This document shows positions 18,185 to 27,245 of a stretch of DNA of 35,474 nucleotides, piece after piece. Source of the stretch: an uncultured Alphaproteobacteria bacterium (GTDB lineage: Bacteria > Pseudomonadota > Alphaproteobacteria > MPNO01 > UBA830); contig CAJWSW010000025.1 of assembly GCA_913046035.1 (NCBI GenBank), positions 1-35,474 on the forward strand, written 5' to 3'. The notes under the pieces were generated by a model. It was given only the letters and a program-made list of their open reading frames with translations. It did no database searches and had not been told where the DNA came from. The position numbers and the translations under genes were made by a program. Position 1 is the first letter of the stretch. Each line of letters starts with the position of its first letter.

Positions 18185-19075
18185 TTAAAATCTGGCAAAC
18201 CCAGATGTTACTCCACGAACACTGCATCGAATAAAATCAAACTTTGATAGGTTCACCCGTCTTGCTAGAGGATCCTTGTTGCGCAGCAAATGGATAAGAC
18301 GATCCGCTAAACGAAGGATCACCGCGGCCTCCATCCTTAGCCGACGGTTTGTTAGATCCGACGTTAGACGGCGCGCGTCAACCATTAATTCTTCGCATTC
18401 ATCTAGGCAGCGATCGATCACGGCTCGTACCCCAGCGCTGGCCATATCGGCGTCTAAATCTCTACCCGTTACTCCTTGTTCAACCATCCAGTTAGCGGGC
18501 AAATATACTCGATTTAACAATCGGTAGTCGTTTCTTAAATCCTGAAGATGGTTAAGGACCTGCAGCACATTGCAAAGCGCATCCGATGGCGGATATTTGC
18601 TCTGATCCTCGCCATGCAAATCCAATAGAAACCGGCCAACAGGTGCAGCCGAAAGATTGCAATATCTGATAAGATCATCCCAGTCGTCATAGAGATTCTT
18701 TTCCGCATCCTGTTTGAAGGCTTTTATGAGATCGATACTGTGTCGGACCGGAACACCTGTCTCTGCGCAACTTACTGCGACAGCATAAGATTTTTGCAGG
18801 GCGGGATCGTTGATAATCTCGCCATGCAAAGCTTTTTCAAACTGGTCAAGACGTTCCAGCTTTTCTTCGGGCAACAAAGCGCCATTATCCGCAATGTCAT
18901 CTGTCGCACGGGCTAGGTTATAAAACGCTGCAACATGGGGCCGGATTGATTTGTGCAATAAGAATGAGCCAACGGGAAAATTCTCGTCAAGAGGTCCCTT
19001 CCCAGTGGGCGTTTCAAGCATGCTTTCCGATGCCTCAATTATTGCGTGGGCATTTAGCCTGTTAAATCTTATCAC
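18185..19075 (-). CDS. hpnC: Squalene/phytoene synthase family protein, HpnC-type
   Basis: 296 aa from a GTG at 19075. An ATG at 19018 (276 codons and closer to the usual ENFPVGS start) is a fair alternative. The first Asp-rich motif is D59-D60-x2-D63 (ARATDDIAD) and the second D179-x3-D183 (LQDLRNDY), both needed to bind diphosphate through Mg. The ENFPVGSFLLHK...R wording is that of HpnC, which works with HpnD and HpnE to make squalene for hopanoids. Neither partner is in the window. It is convergent with the enoyl-CoA hydratase gene. Confidence 0.85.
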   Translation of the reverse strand: MIRFNRLNAHAIIEASESMLETPTGKGPLDENFPVGSFLLHKSIRPHVAAFYNLARATDDIADNGALLPEEKLERLDQFEKALHGEIINDPALQKSYAVAVSCAETGVPVRHSIDLIKAFKQDAEKNLYDDWDDLIRYCNLSAAPVGRFLLDLHGEDQSKYPPSDALCNVLQVLNHLQDLRNDYRLLNRVYLPANWMVEQGVTGRDLDADMASAGVRAVIDRCLDECEELMVDARRLTSDLTNRRLRMEAAVILRLADRLIHLLRNKDPLARRVNLSKFDFIRCSVRGVTSGFARF

Positions 19076-19448
19076 CGTGCCGAGTGACTTGACCGCGCGA
19101 AGCGTGATTACCGTATTACGAGTTCATAACCTATAGGACGTAGCCATACCACAGACCTAGTCTTTAATGATCGAGCGACAGATTATTGGTACAAAAATTG
19201 AGGGTCTATACAAGCAATACAAATCGTGAGGCTAGCGCGTCTTTTGGATCACCAGTCATTAGGTTAGGTGGACGCGAACAAATAAAAAACTCTCCATCTT
19301 CGCAAAATATAAACTAACGATTAAAAGGACATCAATTTCTATTTCACGTCCCGGCATTACTTTGCCGGTAAAACTTTAGGCCAGCTCAAAGCACTTACAA
19401 ATGCTATTGCCTTAAACGAACATAGTTGGAACACAGAATCTCACTTCC
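19076..19448. other. Gene-free stretch between hpnC and the TauE/SafE pair
   Basis: 373 bp that must contain the hpnC promoter and the 3' trailer of the TauE/SafE pair, both on the minus strand. The only ordered element is a perfect hairpin, CCGGCA (19351-19356) with TGCCGG (19363-19368), ~80 nt downstream of the TauE/SafE stop. It lacks a T tract on the minus strand, so it may be an mRNA 3'-end stabiliser rather than a terminator. No ORF looks real. Confidence 0.35.
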
Positions 19449-20204
19449 TTATACCAACCCCCAAATAAGCCGAACTTCCATAAGCGCGATTATCCCAATG
19501 ATCACCATGCTAAAAGCCTTAGCACTGATCCGTTTGGTAAGCCGCATTCCAATTGGAACAAATATCATCACCGGAATAATTGCTAGCAGGCCCTGCACTA
19601 TGCGCTCCTCGTCATAAAGGCCCGCAATACTGATGCCCAACACATGCGTCACTGAGATCGACATGAATAGCAGCGCTGCTGCAAATACGTAGGTTTCTTT
19701 TACAAACCCCATTGCATGTGCCCAAGTGGCAATCAATGGACCACACATTCCGACAGCGCCTTGGCAAATGCCCGCACCTCCTGCGATGATTGGTGAGAAA
19801 ACACGAGCTAATTTTCCTTCTGGTTCAATCTTCAGATTAAAAAGGACGGTCACAAGATAAAACGCTATCCAGACAGTTAGGACGATTGTGAGCGTTCGCT
19901 CATCAAGCGTTGCCAACACCCAAGTGCCGAGCGCAACGCCAAGCGCAGCCGCCAACAACGGCACCCACATCCGCGGCATCTCCCTGAAGCGCTCTCGCGC
20001 TATCCAGACGATCTGGACATTCGCAAACGCGACCGGGATTGTGCTTACTACAATGGCGTGTTCAACGCCAAAAAACACAGCCAAAATCGCGATGCTGGTT
20101 GGTGGTAGTCCGAGACCGACCATTCCTTTCGCCAAAGACCCGACCGCCAGCGCTACAAAAATAATAATCAAAGATTCTGGGGTCAAAAACTGAGTGCCTC
20201 CCAC
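19449..20204 (-). CDS. TauE/SafE family permease (second of an overlapping pair)
   Basis: 251 aa, strongly hydrophobic with about eight membrane segments. The internal-repeat signature GSLAKGMVGLGLP (near 22-34) and the later GGAGICQGAVGMCGPL (near 132-147) place it in TauE/SafE. These are membrane exporters or importers of small anions such as sulfite, sulfoacetate or other organic acids. The GTG start at 20204 lies inside the preceding paralogue (22-bp overlap), so the two are coupled. Both are 251 residues long with parallel motifs, which suggests duplication and perhaps a heteromeric transporter. Confidence 0.87.
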   Translation of the reverse strand: MGGTQFLTPESLIIIFVALAVGSLAKGMVGLGLPPTSIAILAVFFGVEHAIVVSTIPVAFANVQIVWIARERFREMPRMWVPLLAAALGVALGTWVLATLDERTLTIVLTVWIAFYLVTVLFNLKIEPEGKLARVFSPIIAGGAGICQGAVGMCGPLIATWAHAMGFVKETYVFAAALLFMSISVTHVLGISIAGLYDEERIVQGLLAIIPVMIFVPIGMRLTKRISAKAFSMVIIGIIALMEVRLIWGLV

Positions 20205-20938
20205 ACGAGTTTGATTTCCATGACCACAATCACAGCAATAACTGCAGTAGTAAAAACCTTTTGGCTAGCATAGCCCATGGCTCGCATTCCAAGAAACTGG
20301 AATACAAGTAATGGGATCAAAGCTAGACAACCCTCAACGAAACGTTGCGTGGTAAACATGCCAAGTGACAACATGACAATGATTTGGATCACGTTGAATA
20401 GACCAAAGAGCAATCCATTGTAAAAAACATAGGCCTCTTTTGATAAACGAAACGAAAGAATCAGGGTGGAGAATAAAGGCCCAGAAACCCCCGCCGCACC
20501 CTGCACGAAGCCGCCAACCATGCTTGCGATAGGTGTACACACCCTTCCGATTTTTCCGTCGAGTTTGAAAGACGGATTAAATAAAAGTAGCGCTAAAAAA
20601 ATACCCACGACGATGGCAAGTAGCAGGATAATAATCCCGTCGTTCATAACTTCGAGGAACCACACACCCAAAATGGTAAAGGCACACGCGGGAAAAATCA
20701 TGTTGTAACGCAGCGGTGCGGCCTTTACCTCGCCCTTGTGCCGCCACAACAGCCAAGCGTTTGATACCAAACCAGGGATTTGCATCACGACAATCGCATG
20801 TTCAGCACCGAGAAAACCAGCTATGAACGGTATTGCAACTAGCGGCAGACCCATCCCGGTCAGACCTTTAATGAAAGCGCCAAGGCCTAGTCCGAGCCCA
20901 ATAATTAGAAGAGAATAGAGATCGAGACTGTAACTCAT
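20183..20938 (-). CDS. TauE/SafE family permease (first of an overlapping pair)
   Basis: 251 aa with about eight membrane segments. It carries LGAFIKGLTGMGLPLVAIPF (near 19-38), GAEHAIVVMQIPG and, in the second half, GGFVQGAAGVSGPL. It starts 31 bp after the stop of the hydroxyisobutyrate-dehydrogenase-like gene, so the three genes are probably one operon, with the permeases handling that enzyme's substrate or product. The transported anion cannot be read; sulfite export is only one option for this family. Confidence 0.87.
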   Translation of the reverse strand: MSYSLDLYSLLIIGLGLGLGAFIKGLTGMGLPLVAIPFIAGFLGAEHAIVVMQIPGLVSNAWLLWRHKGEVKAAPLRYNMIFPACAFTILGVWFLEVMNDGIIILLLAIVVGIFLALLLFNPSFKLDGKIGRVCTPIASMVGGFVQGAAGVSGPLFSTLILSFRLSKEAYVFYNGLLFGLFNVIQIIVMLSLGMFTTQRFVEGCLALIPLLVFQFLGMRAMGYASQKVFTTAVIAVIVVMEIKLVWEALSF

Positions 20939-20969
20939 AAGCGGGGCATATTAAGCAACTGACGGACAA

Positions 20970-21908
20970 TCAGTCCGACAAGCCGTCCGATACCTGCTTA
21001 TTCTCGGATTTTAATTCTAAACCGGATGCCGCAGCCTGCAGGGAAAGCAACGCCGCAAAATCCTCGTCAGTATAGCCGTTCCCTATCAGGGATTGTACCA
21101 CTTCACGCGCGGCAGAAGTGACCGGCATAGGAACCCCGTTCGCGCGCGCCGCCGCCAAGCCAAGATCAAGATCTTTCAATAGTAGCTTTGGCGTGAATGT
21201 GACGGAATAATCAAGATTGACGATCGATGGCGTCTTATACTGGGTAAACATGGAGCCCATTACACTTTTATTAAGAAAATCAAGAAATGAATGACGTGGC
21301 ACTCCCGCCTTTTCCGCAAGAACAGTGATTTCAACCACGTTCTGAATTACTACACCCAACATAAGATTATGGCAGATTTTGATAAATCGAGACAATTCAC
21401 CTTGCCCAACATAGGAAGAGCCGCGTCCCATCGCATCGAGATAAGGCTTGACCTCGTTATAGGCGTTCTCCGGGCCGGAGACCGCAAATGTCAGCTTTCC
21501 CGCCTTAACCACTTTCGCGTTACCCGATACTGGCGCTGCTAACATAAGCACCCCCTCACGTTCCGCTACCGCGCGAACTTTCGAAGAGGCGGCCTCGTCA
21601 ACAGAAGTGCAATCGATCAACACCTTAGGTTTACAGTCCTGCATCAATACGCCGTCATCTTCAAGCGTCACCTGCATGAAGTCCTCGGGGCCCCCAACCA
21701 TAGTGAACACTATATCCCGATCCGCCAGGTCTGCCGGGCTATTAACAACAGTCGCACCATCAGCAGCCAGCGGTTCGGCCTTTGATCTAGTGCGGTTCCA
21801 TACGGTCACATCGGCTCCATCTTTAAGTAAGCGCTGCACCATTGCGAAGCCCATCCGGCCCGTACCAATCCACCCGATCTTGTGCTGAGAAAAATTTTGC
21901 CTTGTCAT
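20970..21908 (-). CDS. 3-hydroxyisobutyrate dehydrogenase-family NAD(P)-dependent oxidoreductase
   Basis: 312 aa, two-domain beta-hydroxyacid dehydrogenase. The Rossmann loop is IGWIGTGRMG (GTGRMG 15-20). WNRT (37-40) after the second strand suggests NADP preference. The substrate loop is APVSGN (125-130), and the catalytic Lys is K177 with N181 in FIKICHNL. Family substrates include 3-hydroxyisobutyrate, tartronate semialdehyde, glyoxylate and 2-hydroxymethylglutarate. Its likely operon with two TauE/SafE permeases favours a small hydroxy- or sulfonated acid. The ribosome site is weak. Confidence 0.9.
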   Translation of the reverse strand: MTRQNFSQHKIGWIGTGRMGFAMVQRLLKDGADVTVWNRTRSKAEPLAADGATVVNSPADLADRDIVFTMVGGPEDFMQVTLEDDGVLMQDCKPKVLIDCTSVDEAASSKVRAVAEREGVLMLAAPVSGNAKVVKAGKLTFAVSGPENAYNEVKPYLDAMGRGSSYVGQGELSRFIKICHNLMLGVVIQNVVEITVLAEKAGVPRHSFLDFLNKSVMGSMFTQYKTPSIVNLDYSVTFTPKLLLKDLDLGLAAARANGVPMPVTSAAREVVQSLIGNGYTDEDFAALLSLQAAASGLELKSENKQVSDGLSD

Positions 21909-22071
21909 TGTGCGCTTTCTCTTGAGATTTGTTTTTGGTTAATACCCTTACCTTCTTTAACTTCTCAAATTTATCACTCCAGTTTTTTCTAAATTCCAGC
22001 GCGTTCAATCCCGGGGCACGAAATGCCACTAGGGTTAGATAGAACAATGAATAGACATTAATATTTCATTA

Positions 22072-23376
22072 CTAATATTTTACAGAGATTGGTAGTTCCT
22101 CTGCCGGATACAAGCTGATGATTTGCGGCCCGTCCGGGGTAACAACCATCTCCTCCTCAATGCGAGCGGCCGAGAAGCCATCGCTCGCGGGGCAATAGGT
22201 TTCTAGCGCAAAAACCATACCCGTCTTGATTTCCTTTGGATCATCCATAGAACAAAGACGAGAAATAATTGGTCTCTCGTGAATAGCGACACCTAGTCCG
22301 TGGCCAAACTGCAAAGCAAATGCCTCCATCTCATCCGAAAAGCCGAAATCTTCCGCTTTTGGCCAGACAGCTGCAATCTCATCTGTCGATACCCCAGGGC
22401 GGACTAGATCAATAGATGCATCGATCCATTCCCGGCACTGTTTATAGGCATCCTCTTGAACATCCGTTGCACGGCCGACGTTAAAGGTACGGTAATAGCA
22501 TGTGCGGTAACCTGAATAAGCGTGGAGCACATCAAAGAATGCTTGATCGCCGGGTCGCACCATACGGTCGGTGAAATTATGTGGATGTGGGTTGCAACGC
22601 TCCCCCGATATCGCATTTATGGCCTCTACATCGTCGGACCCCATTTCATAAAGCATCTCATTAGCCTTAGCGACAATGTCGTTTTCGCGAACGCCAGGTT
22701 TCAACTCCTCACCAATCATGTGGTAGACCGCATCGACCATGCCCGCCGCCTGATTAAGCAGAATGATCTCGTCAATGTTCTTTATCTCTCGCGCATCCAA
22801 CAACACTTGCTGCCCGTCGCGCACCTCAATACCTTCCGCCTGCAATGCAAGCATCATTGGCGGCTCACAAATATCAACGCCAAGTGGCATGTCACCGACC
22901 CCTGCATCGATTAGCATCTGTTTAATCTCTTTGGCTGCGCCTTCCATCAACCCAGATGCCGGCGGCACGGTGCCACGCAATCCTAACATTCCAGCATGGC
23001 AATTTTCCTGTGGCAGCCACGGCGCGTGAAGCCGATGATGCGCCGCCGCGGAGCCAAAATCCCATAGGTGCGGATCCTCATCACCCATAAGCAGCGCATA
23101 GCGGGCTATCTTATCTCGCGACCATTCTCCGATCGCGGTGGAGGTGAGATAACGAATATTATTATTATCAAAGCACAACAATGCGCCAAGCTCCGATGTG
23201 AAAAGAGCTTCCTTAGCCCGCGCAAGGCGATATTTGTGAAGTCGATCGAAATCAACCCTCTTTTCGAAGTCGACGCCTGAATGCCCCGGCGCTGGAATAG
23301 CACGGTCCCAGTTGTAATTCGGGTTCAGATCGTCATTGCTTGCAAAGCTGTCAGTATCGGACAGTTTCTCCGACAT
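22072..23376 (-). CDS. M24 (Xaa-Pro peptidase/creatinase) family protein with an altered metal site
   Basis: 434 aa. A creatinase-like N-terminal domain (1-~190) precedes a pita-bread M24 domain. Four of five metal ligands fit: D282 (FFDVLHAY), H359 (FGHGLGV), E392 (ALETY) and E407 (RIEEEMVV). The second Asp, expected in GYxxDxxRTF, is C293 (GYRTCYYRTF). Loss of one bridging carboxylate would favour a single metal or a non-peptidase reaction, as known for creatinase and the DMSP lyase DddP within this fold. AAGGAGA precedes the ATG. A neighbouring amidase gene lies upstream on the same strand. Confidence 0.88.
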   Translation of the reverse strand: MSEKLSDTDSFASNDDLNPNYNWDRAIPAPGHSGVDFEKRVDFDRLHKYRLARAKEALFTSELGALLCFDNNNIRYLTSTAIGEWSRDKIARYALLMGDEDPHLWDFGSAAAHHRLHAPWLPQENCHAGMLGLRGTVPPASGLMEGAAKEIKQMLIDAGVGDMPLGVDICEPPMMLALQAEGIEVRDGQQVLLDAREIKNIDEIILLNQAAGMVDAVYHMIGEELKPGVRENDIVAKANEMLYEMGSDDVEAINAISGERCNPHPHNFTDRMVRPGDQAFFDVLHAYSGYRTCYYRTFNVGRATDVQEDAYKQCREWIDASIDLVRPGVSTDEIAAVWPKAEDFGFSDEMEAFALQFGHGLGVAIHERPIISRLCSMDDPKEIKTGMVFALETYCPASDGFSAARIEEEMVVTPDGPQIISLYPAEELPISVKY

Positions 23377-23606
23377 AATAGTCTCCTTGTGTTCATTTGC
23401 TCTTATCAGCCAGCCCGGGTCGACGTTAGCGCGCGATGAGTTGCCTGTAAGAATTTAACTCTTGCGCTAAAAATGTGGAAACGATTGTTCAGTGCGCTTC
23501 CGAATTCAAAAAAGCCCTAAATCACAAACGCTTTGGAGTTAACAGGTCGAGGTTGACCTTTTCGGATCAGGCCCCGAGGCATCCCGCTGCAAATCAGAAT
23601 TATCCC

Positions 23607-25109
23607 TTACAGCTCCCCGAAATCCGGTACACGACGATGAGATGTTGCCTGTTCATAACCGTAAGCAAGGCTCAACATCTCGGCATCCGAATATGGTCTT
23701 CCCAAGAATGTAATGCCTGCAGGAAGACCCGTGTCTGTAAACCCGGCGGGGACCACTACGCTGGGGACATAGATCAGAAAGGTGTTAAGGTGCGGCGCTC
23801 CCTTTTGATCAGTCCAAGGAGGTGCAGTGCCATCAGATATAAGGGTCGGTGTATGTTCTACTGCTTTGTGAACGATGGCATCGAGTTCATTTTCAGCCAT
23901 GACCTTTAATAATCTGGTCATAAGCTCCTCCCGCGCAACACAATAAGCAGAGAATTTCTCCGGGCTTTTGTCAGCTTCCCAACGAGTCTTCACGCCGTGG
24001 AATACCCTTTTGAATTTTGGATGGCCACGGGCGTCATCCATAGTCTTAAATGGCGGATTAGCACTTCCCGCCATATAGGCACGAAAGGACTCCTCCTCCG
24101 CCGCGCCATCGGCACTGCGTTGTGCAAGCAGTTCGAGCAGGTTAGGAATTTCAATCGGGTCAACGATCTCTGCACCAAGGTTTTTCAGATCTAAAACAGC
24201 ACTGTTAAAAAGCGCATCGACAGCCTTAAAGTCGTCCGAAGTCGGCTCCGAATGATAACCCATCACGGTCCGTAAAATACCGATACGCTTGCCTTTCATA
24301 TCGCCATTACCCAGCTCGGCAACATAAGACCCCGGCGCTTTGCCAACACCTCTGCCAGTTATCGGATCGGCGGGATCAAACCCAACCATGACATCCATCA
24401 TACGAGCCGCGTCGGTCACCGTTCTCGCCATCGGGCCGAGCGAACCGTTTGTAGATGGCCAGCCAGCATAAACGCCGCCCCGGCTTACTAGGCCTGCGGT
24501 TGGCCGCATACCGATAATACCGTTCCAAATTGAAGGCCGCCGAATGGAAGCAAAACCCTCCTGCCCCACAGCAGCGGTTACCAAATTAGCTGACACTGCG
24601 GCACCCGACCCACCTGACGATCCACCAGCGGTCCGAGATCTGTCATACACGCAAGCGGTCGAGCCGAATAAGGAGCCATGCGTGTCGCCAGCGCCCATTT
24701 CACCCAGAGCAGTCTTAGCGATAAAGACAACACCAGCCTCGCGGAGCTTGGCGGATACGAAGCTATCTCGCTCAGGCATGTGTCCTTCAAACAAAACTGA
24801 GCCCATGGTTGTTGGCATTTCCCTGACGTCTCCTTGATCCTTCATTGCCATTGGAATGCCATGAAGAGGCCCTACTGGTCCGCCTTTGGCGTAGGCAGCA
24901 TCTAGCGCATCAGCCTGCTCCAACGCCCGGGGATTAGTCGAGATAATGGAGTTAATCTTCGGTCCACTCCGATCAATTTTCTCGATGCGCTCCAAGTAGG
25001 TTTCAACCAGCGCGCGGCAAGTCAGTTTGCCCTCCGCATAAGCTGCATGAATATCAGATATAGTGGCATCAATTAACGTAAAAGCATTAATCTTTTTAGG
25101 TGGTGTCAT
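23607..25109 (-). CDS. Amidase signature family amidase
   Basis: 500 aa. The Ser-cisSer-Lys triad is complete: K90 (MAMKDQGD), S164 in AGGSSGGSG and S188 in GFASIRRP, with the usual 24-residue spacing between the serines. The segment before the nucleophile reads VGQEGFAS rather than the commoner GTDTGGS, which marks a distinct subfamily. It hydrolyses a carboxamide to acid and ammonia. AAGGAGGC lies before the ATG. A nitrile hydratase-type operon 4 kb away could supply its amide (inference); there is no sign of GatB or GatC here. Confidence 0.93.
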   Translation of the reverse strand: MTPPKKINAFTLIDATISDIHAAYAEGKLTCRALVETYLERIEKIDRSGPKINSIISTNPRALEQADALDAAYAKGGPVGPLHGIPMAMKDQGDVREMPTTMGSVLFEGHMPERDSFVSAKLREAGVVFIAKTALGEMGAGDTHGSLFGSTACVYDRSRTAGGSSGGSGAAVSANLVTAAVGQEGFASIRRPSIWNGIIGMRPTAGLVSRGGVYAGWPSTNGSLGPMARTVTDAARMMDVMVGFDPADPITGRGVGKAPGSYVAELGNGDMKGKRIGILRTVMGYHSEPTSDDFKAVDALFNSAVLDLKNLGAEIVDPIEIPNLLELLAQRSADGAAEEESFRAYMAGSANPPFKTMDDARGHPKFKRVFHGVKTRWEADKSPEKFSAYCVAREELMTRLLKVMAENELDAIVHKAVEHTPTLISDGTAPPWTDQKGAPHLNTFLIYVPSVVVPAGFTDTGLPAGITFLGRPYSDAEMLSLAYGYEQATSHRRVPDFGEL

Positions 25110-25316
25110 AGCATTGCCTCCTTAGAGAGACTGGCATTGTCGCAAATCTATAGACCTCGGTGAAGATGGGCCTTTAGCGAGACACTTTTAGAGACACTCA
25201 TGGAGCAAGTATGTTTCGCTCCCCTGTCTCCTTTTCGTGATGGAATTGTAAAAATAAAAAGGTGTGTCATAACGTTTAAAGTCGAGTATTTTTTCGCGGC
25301 GATCAATGGGTCTAAA

Positions 25317-26147
25317 TTAGCCTAGCGCCCGCGCAATCATCGCTAACCCGAGCCCTACAAGACCGATCAATACCCAGCGACGGAATAGCTCAAGTGACAT
25401 GCGATTTCGTATAGTTCGCCCCGCTACCATACCAACTAGTGCTGTAACAGTGCCAATGCCGCCAGGCAGCGCGACTGCAAGCGGTAGTTCACCTCGTGCA
25501 TTAAGCCCAATTGCAAGCGCAATTGACGCTACCAGAACGGTGATACCGAGTCCTTGGATCAACGCGTCCTTCTGCATAATCTCGGTGCGAGCACGCGTAA
25601 CGTCGGTATCATCGTACTCTCGGCCCGCGCGACCCTTTGCGTAGTCCAGCGACTGTAAGTACGGAACCACCGGGACTACAAAAATCGCAGTAGCGCCGGA
25701 AATAAGCCCCTGAACAAACCCGATTAATGGGCTTAGTGTCTTCTCTTTATCGACGGGTACGTTGAACCTCGCGCCCGTGAGACCAAGCACTGCGAAAGTC
25801 ACTAACATCACACCTAACAATCCCGCGGCAACCGCGGTATCCGCGCCCGCAATTAACCACGCCGCAAAAAAAGAACCAATTACCATTGCAATCAAAAGAG
25901 ACCAGAGCCGAAAAATTACCAACTTTAAAGCAGTACCAAAAAATGCCTGCCATATATTGGTAATAATCACTGGGATGATGAGAATTCCAGCGGCCTGCTC
26001 CACCGGGAGCCAGGCGGCCATAAGCCCAATACTGACGGTTGGCAAACCAAGACCGATACCGCCCTTCACTACCCCAGCTACAAAGTAGATTGCGGCAATG
26101 ACGATCAATTCCCAAAGAGCGAAGCTCATGAGTTCAATTGCAAGCAT
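25317..26147 (-). CDS. TauE/SafE family permease
   Basis: 276 aa with about eight membrane segments and the family repeat AGVVKGGIGLGLPTVSIG (near 24-41). The second-half counterpart FVQGLISGATAIFVVPV is less Gly-rich. The loop after the fourth or fifth helix, about DYAKGRAGREYDDTDVTR, is longer and more charged than in the pair at 19449-20938, so it is a different branch. The start is ATG 26147 or ATG 26129; neither has a strong ribosome site. Divergent from the DMT gene cluster and 207 bp upstream of the amidase on the same strand. Confidence 0.85.
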   Translation of the reverse strand: MLAIELMSFALWELIVIAAIYFVAGVVKGGIGLGLPTVSIGLMAAWLPVEQAAGILIIPVIITNIWQAFFGTALKLVIFRLWSLLIAMVIGSFFAAWLIAGADTAVAAGLLGVMLVTFAVLGLTGARFNVPVDKEKTLSPLIGFVQGLISGATAIFVVPVVPYLQSLDYAKGRAGREYDDTDVTRARTEIMQKDALIQGLGITVLVASIALAIGLNARGELPLAVALPGGIGTVTALVGMVAGRTIRNRMSLELFRRWVLIGLVGLGLAMIARALG

Positions 26148-26276
26148 TGTTCTGTGTCACCAACGGAAACAACCCATGGCTGTGAGCCGTGCCAAATAGA
26201 CTTCAAGAAAATTCATACAAGTAAATACAGAGTGTATTCGTTATACAATGAAAGAGTCTTTATTCGGATTACCGGT

Positions 26277-27245
26277 TTGCACAAGAGATCTAACATTTTA
26301 GCTGCATATGGGGCAGAAAGCCGGAAAACCAGGTTTTACGGCTATGTTCTGTTGGTGTTAGCGGTATTGATGTGGGCGGGAAATTCGACCGTTGGACGCG
26401 CAACCGCAGACGAAAATATCCCACCAATGGCTTTTACCTTCTGGCGCTGGATATGCGCGTTCGGAATTTTCGTACTTCTATTTGGAATGCAAACTTGGAG
26501 ACAGCGCGAAGAAATTTTTCGATATTGGAAGTTCGTAGTTCCCTTCGCCCTTGTATCAGTAGCGGGATTTAATGCTGTGTTTTACATTGCGCTTCAGAAA
26601 GCGCCAGCCGTACAGGTGAGCCTGATCCAATCTATTTTGCCGGTTTTAGTCATACTGTTGGGTAGAATGGTTTTGCGAGAACGCATCGACGGAAAGCAAG
26701 GTTTAGGCGTCATATTTTCAATTGGTGGTGCGATAATAATTGTTACCCGCGGAGATTTTGGAATATTGCGCAACTTTCAGTTGGGTGAAGGCGAGTTGTG
26801 GGCTCTAGCAGCGGTGAGTATATGGGCCTGCCAGGTGTTCCTCATGCGCTGGAAACCAAAAACCATAGACATTATGCCTTTTATGACTGCTATTTCGCTT
26901 ATCGGGACAATAGGGATTACACCATTTTATTTATACGAACATGTCGCTTATGGCCCCATGCCATTTACGCTGAATAGTTTTCTCTTTGTGGCCTATGTAG
27001 CGGTAATGGCTAGCGTCATTGGCACCACCTGCTGGAATGAGGGCACCTATCGTGTGGGACCGACGCAGGCAGGATATTTTGGAAACCTATTCTTTATCTT
27101 CGCTAGCACACTGGCCATCCTCGTTCTTGGTGAAGACCTGTTCTGGTACCACATCGCCGGCGGGCTCTCCGTGCTGGTCGGGATCTGGCTAGCTACTTAC
27201 CAACGTGGTCCAAAGCCACACCCAGAAATCGCCGCCGGCAAATGA
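26277..27245 (+). CDS. EamA/DMT superfamily transporter (first of three)
   Basis: 322 aa from TTG 26277, with ten predicted membrane helices in two EamA halves. A longer frame to a GTG at 26154 would leave only 6 bp to the divergent TauE gene and adds a polar, non-conserved stretch. The later start still precedes helix 1 (YGYVLLVLAVLMWAGNSTVGR). The IPPMAFTFWRW motif after helix 1 recurs in all three tandem genes. Members export amino acids, metabolites or drugs. The stop overlaps the next start (ATGA). Confidence 0.85.
   Translation: MHKRSNILAAYGAESRKTRFYGYVLLVLAVLMWAGNSTVGRATADENIPPMAFTFWRWICAFGIFVLLFGMQTWRQREEIFRYWKFVVPFALVSVAGFNAVFYIALQKAPAVQVSLIQSILPVLVILLGRMVLRERIDGKQGLGVIFSIGGAIIIVTRGDFGILRNFQLGEGELWALAAVSIWACQVFLMRWKPKTIDIMPFMTAISLIGTIGITPFYLYEHVAYGPMPFTLNSFLFVAYVAVMASVIGTTCWNEGTYRVGPTQAGYFGNLFFIFASTLAILVLGEDLFWYHIAGGLSVLVGIWLATYQRGPKPHPEIAAGK

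Noticed and set aside
25179-25198. GAGACACT direct repeat upstream of the amidase gene
   Set aside because: Only two 8-bp copies 12 bp apart, with no symmetry; chance is sufficient.
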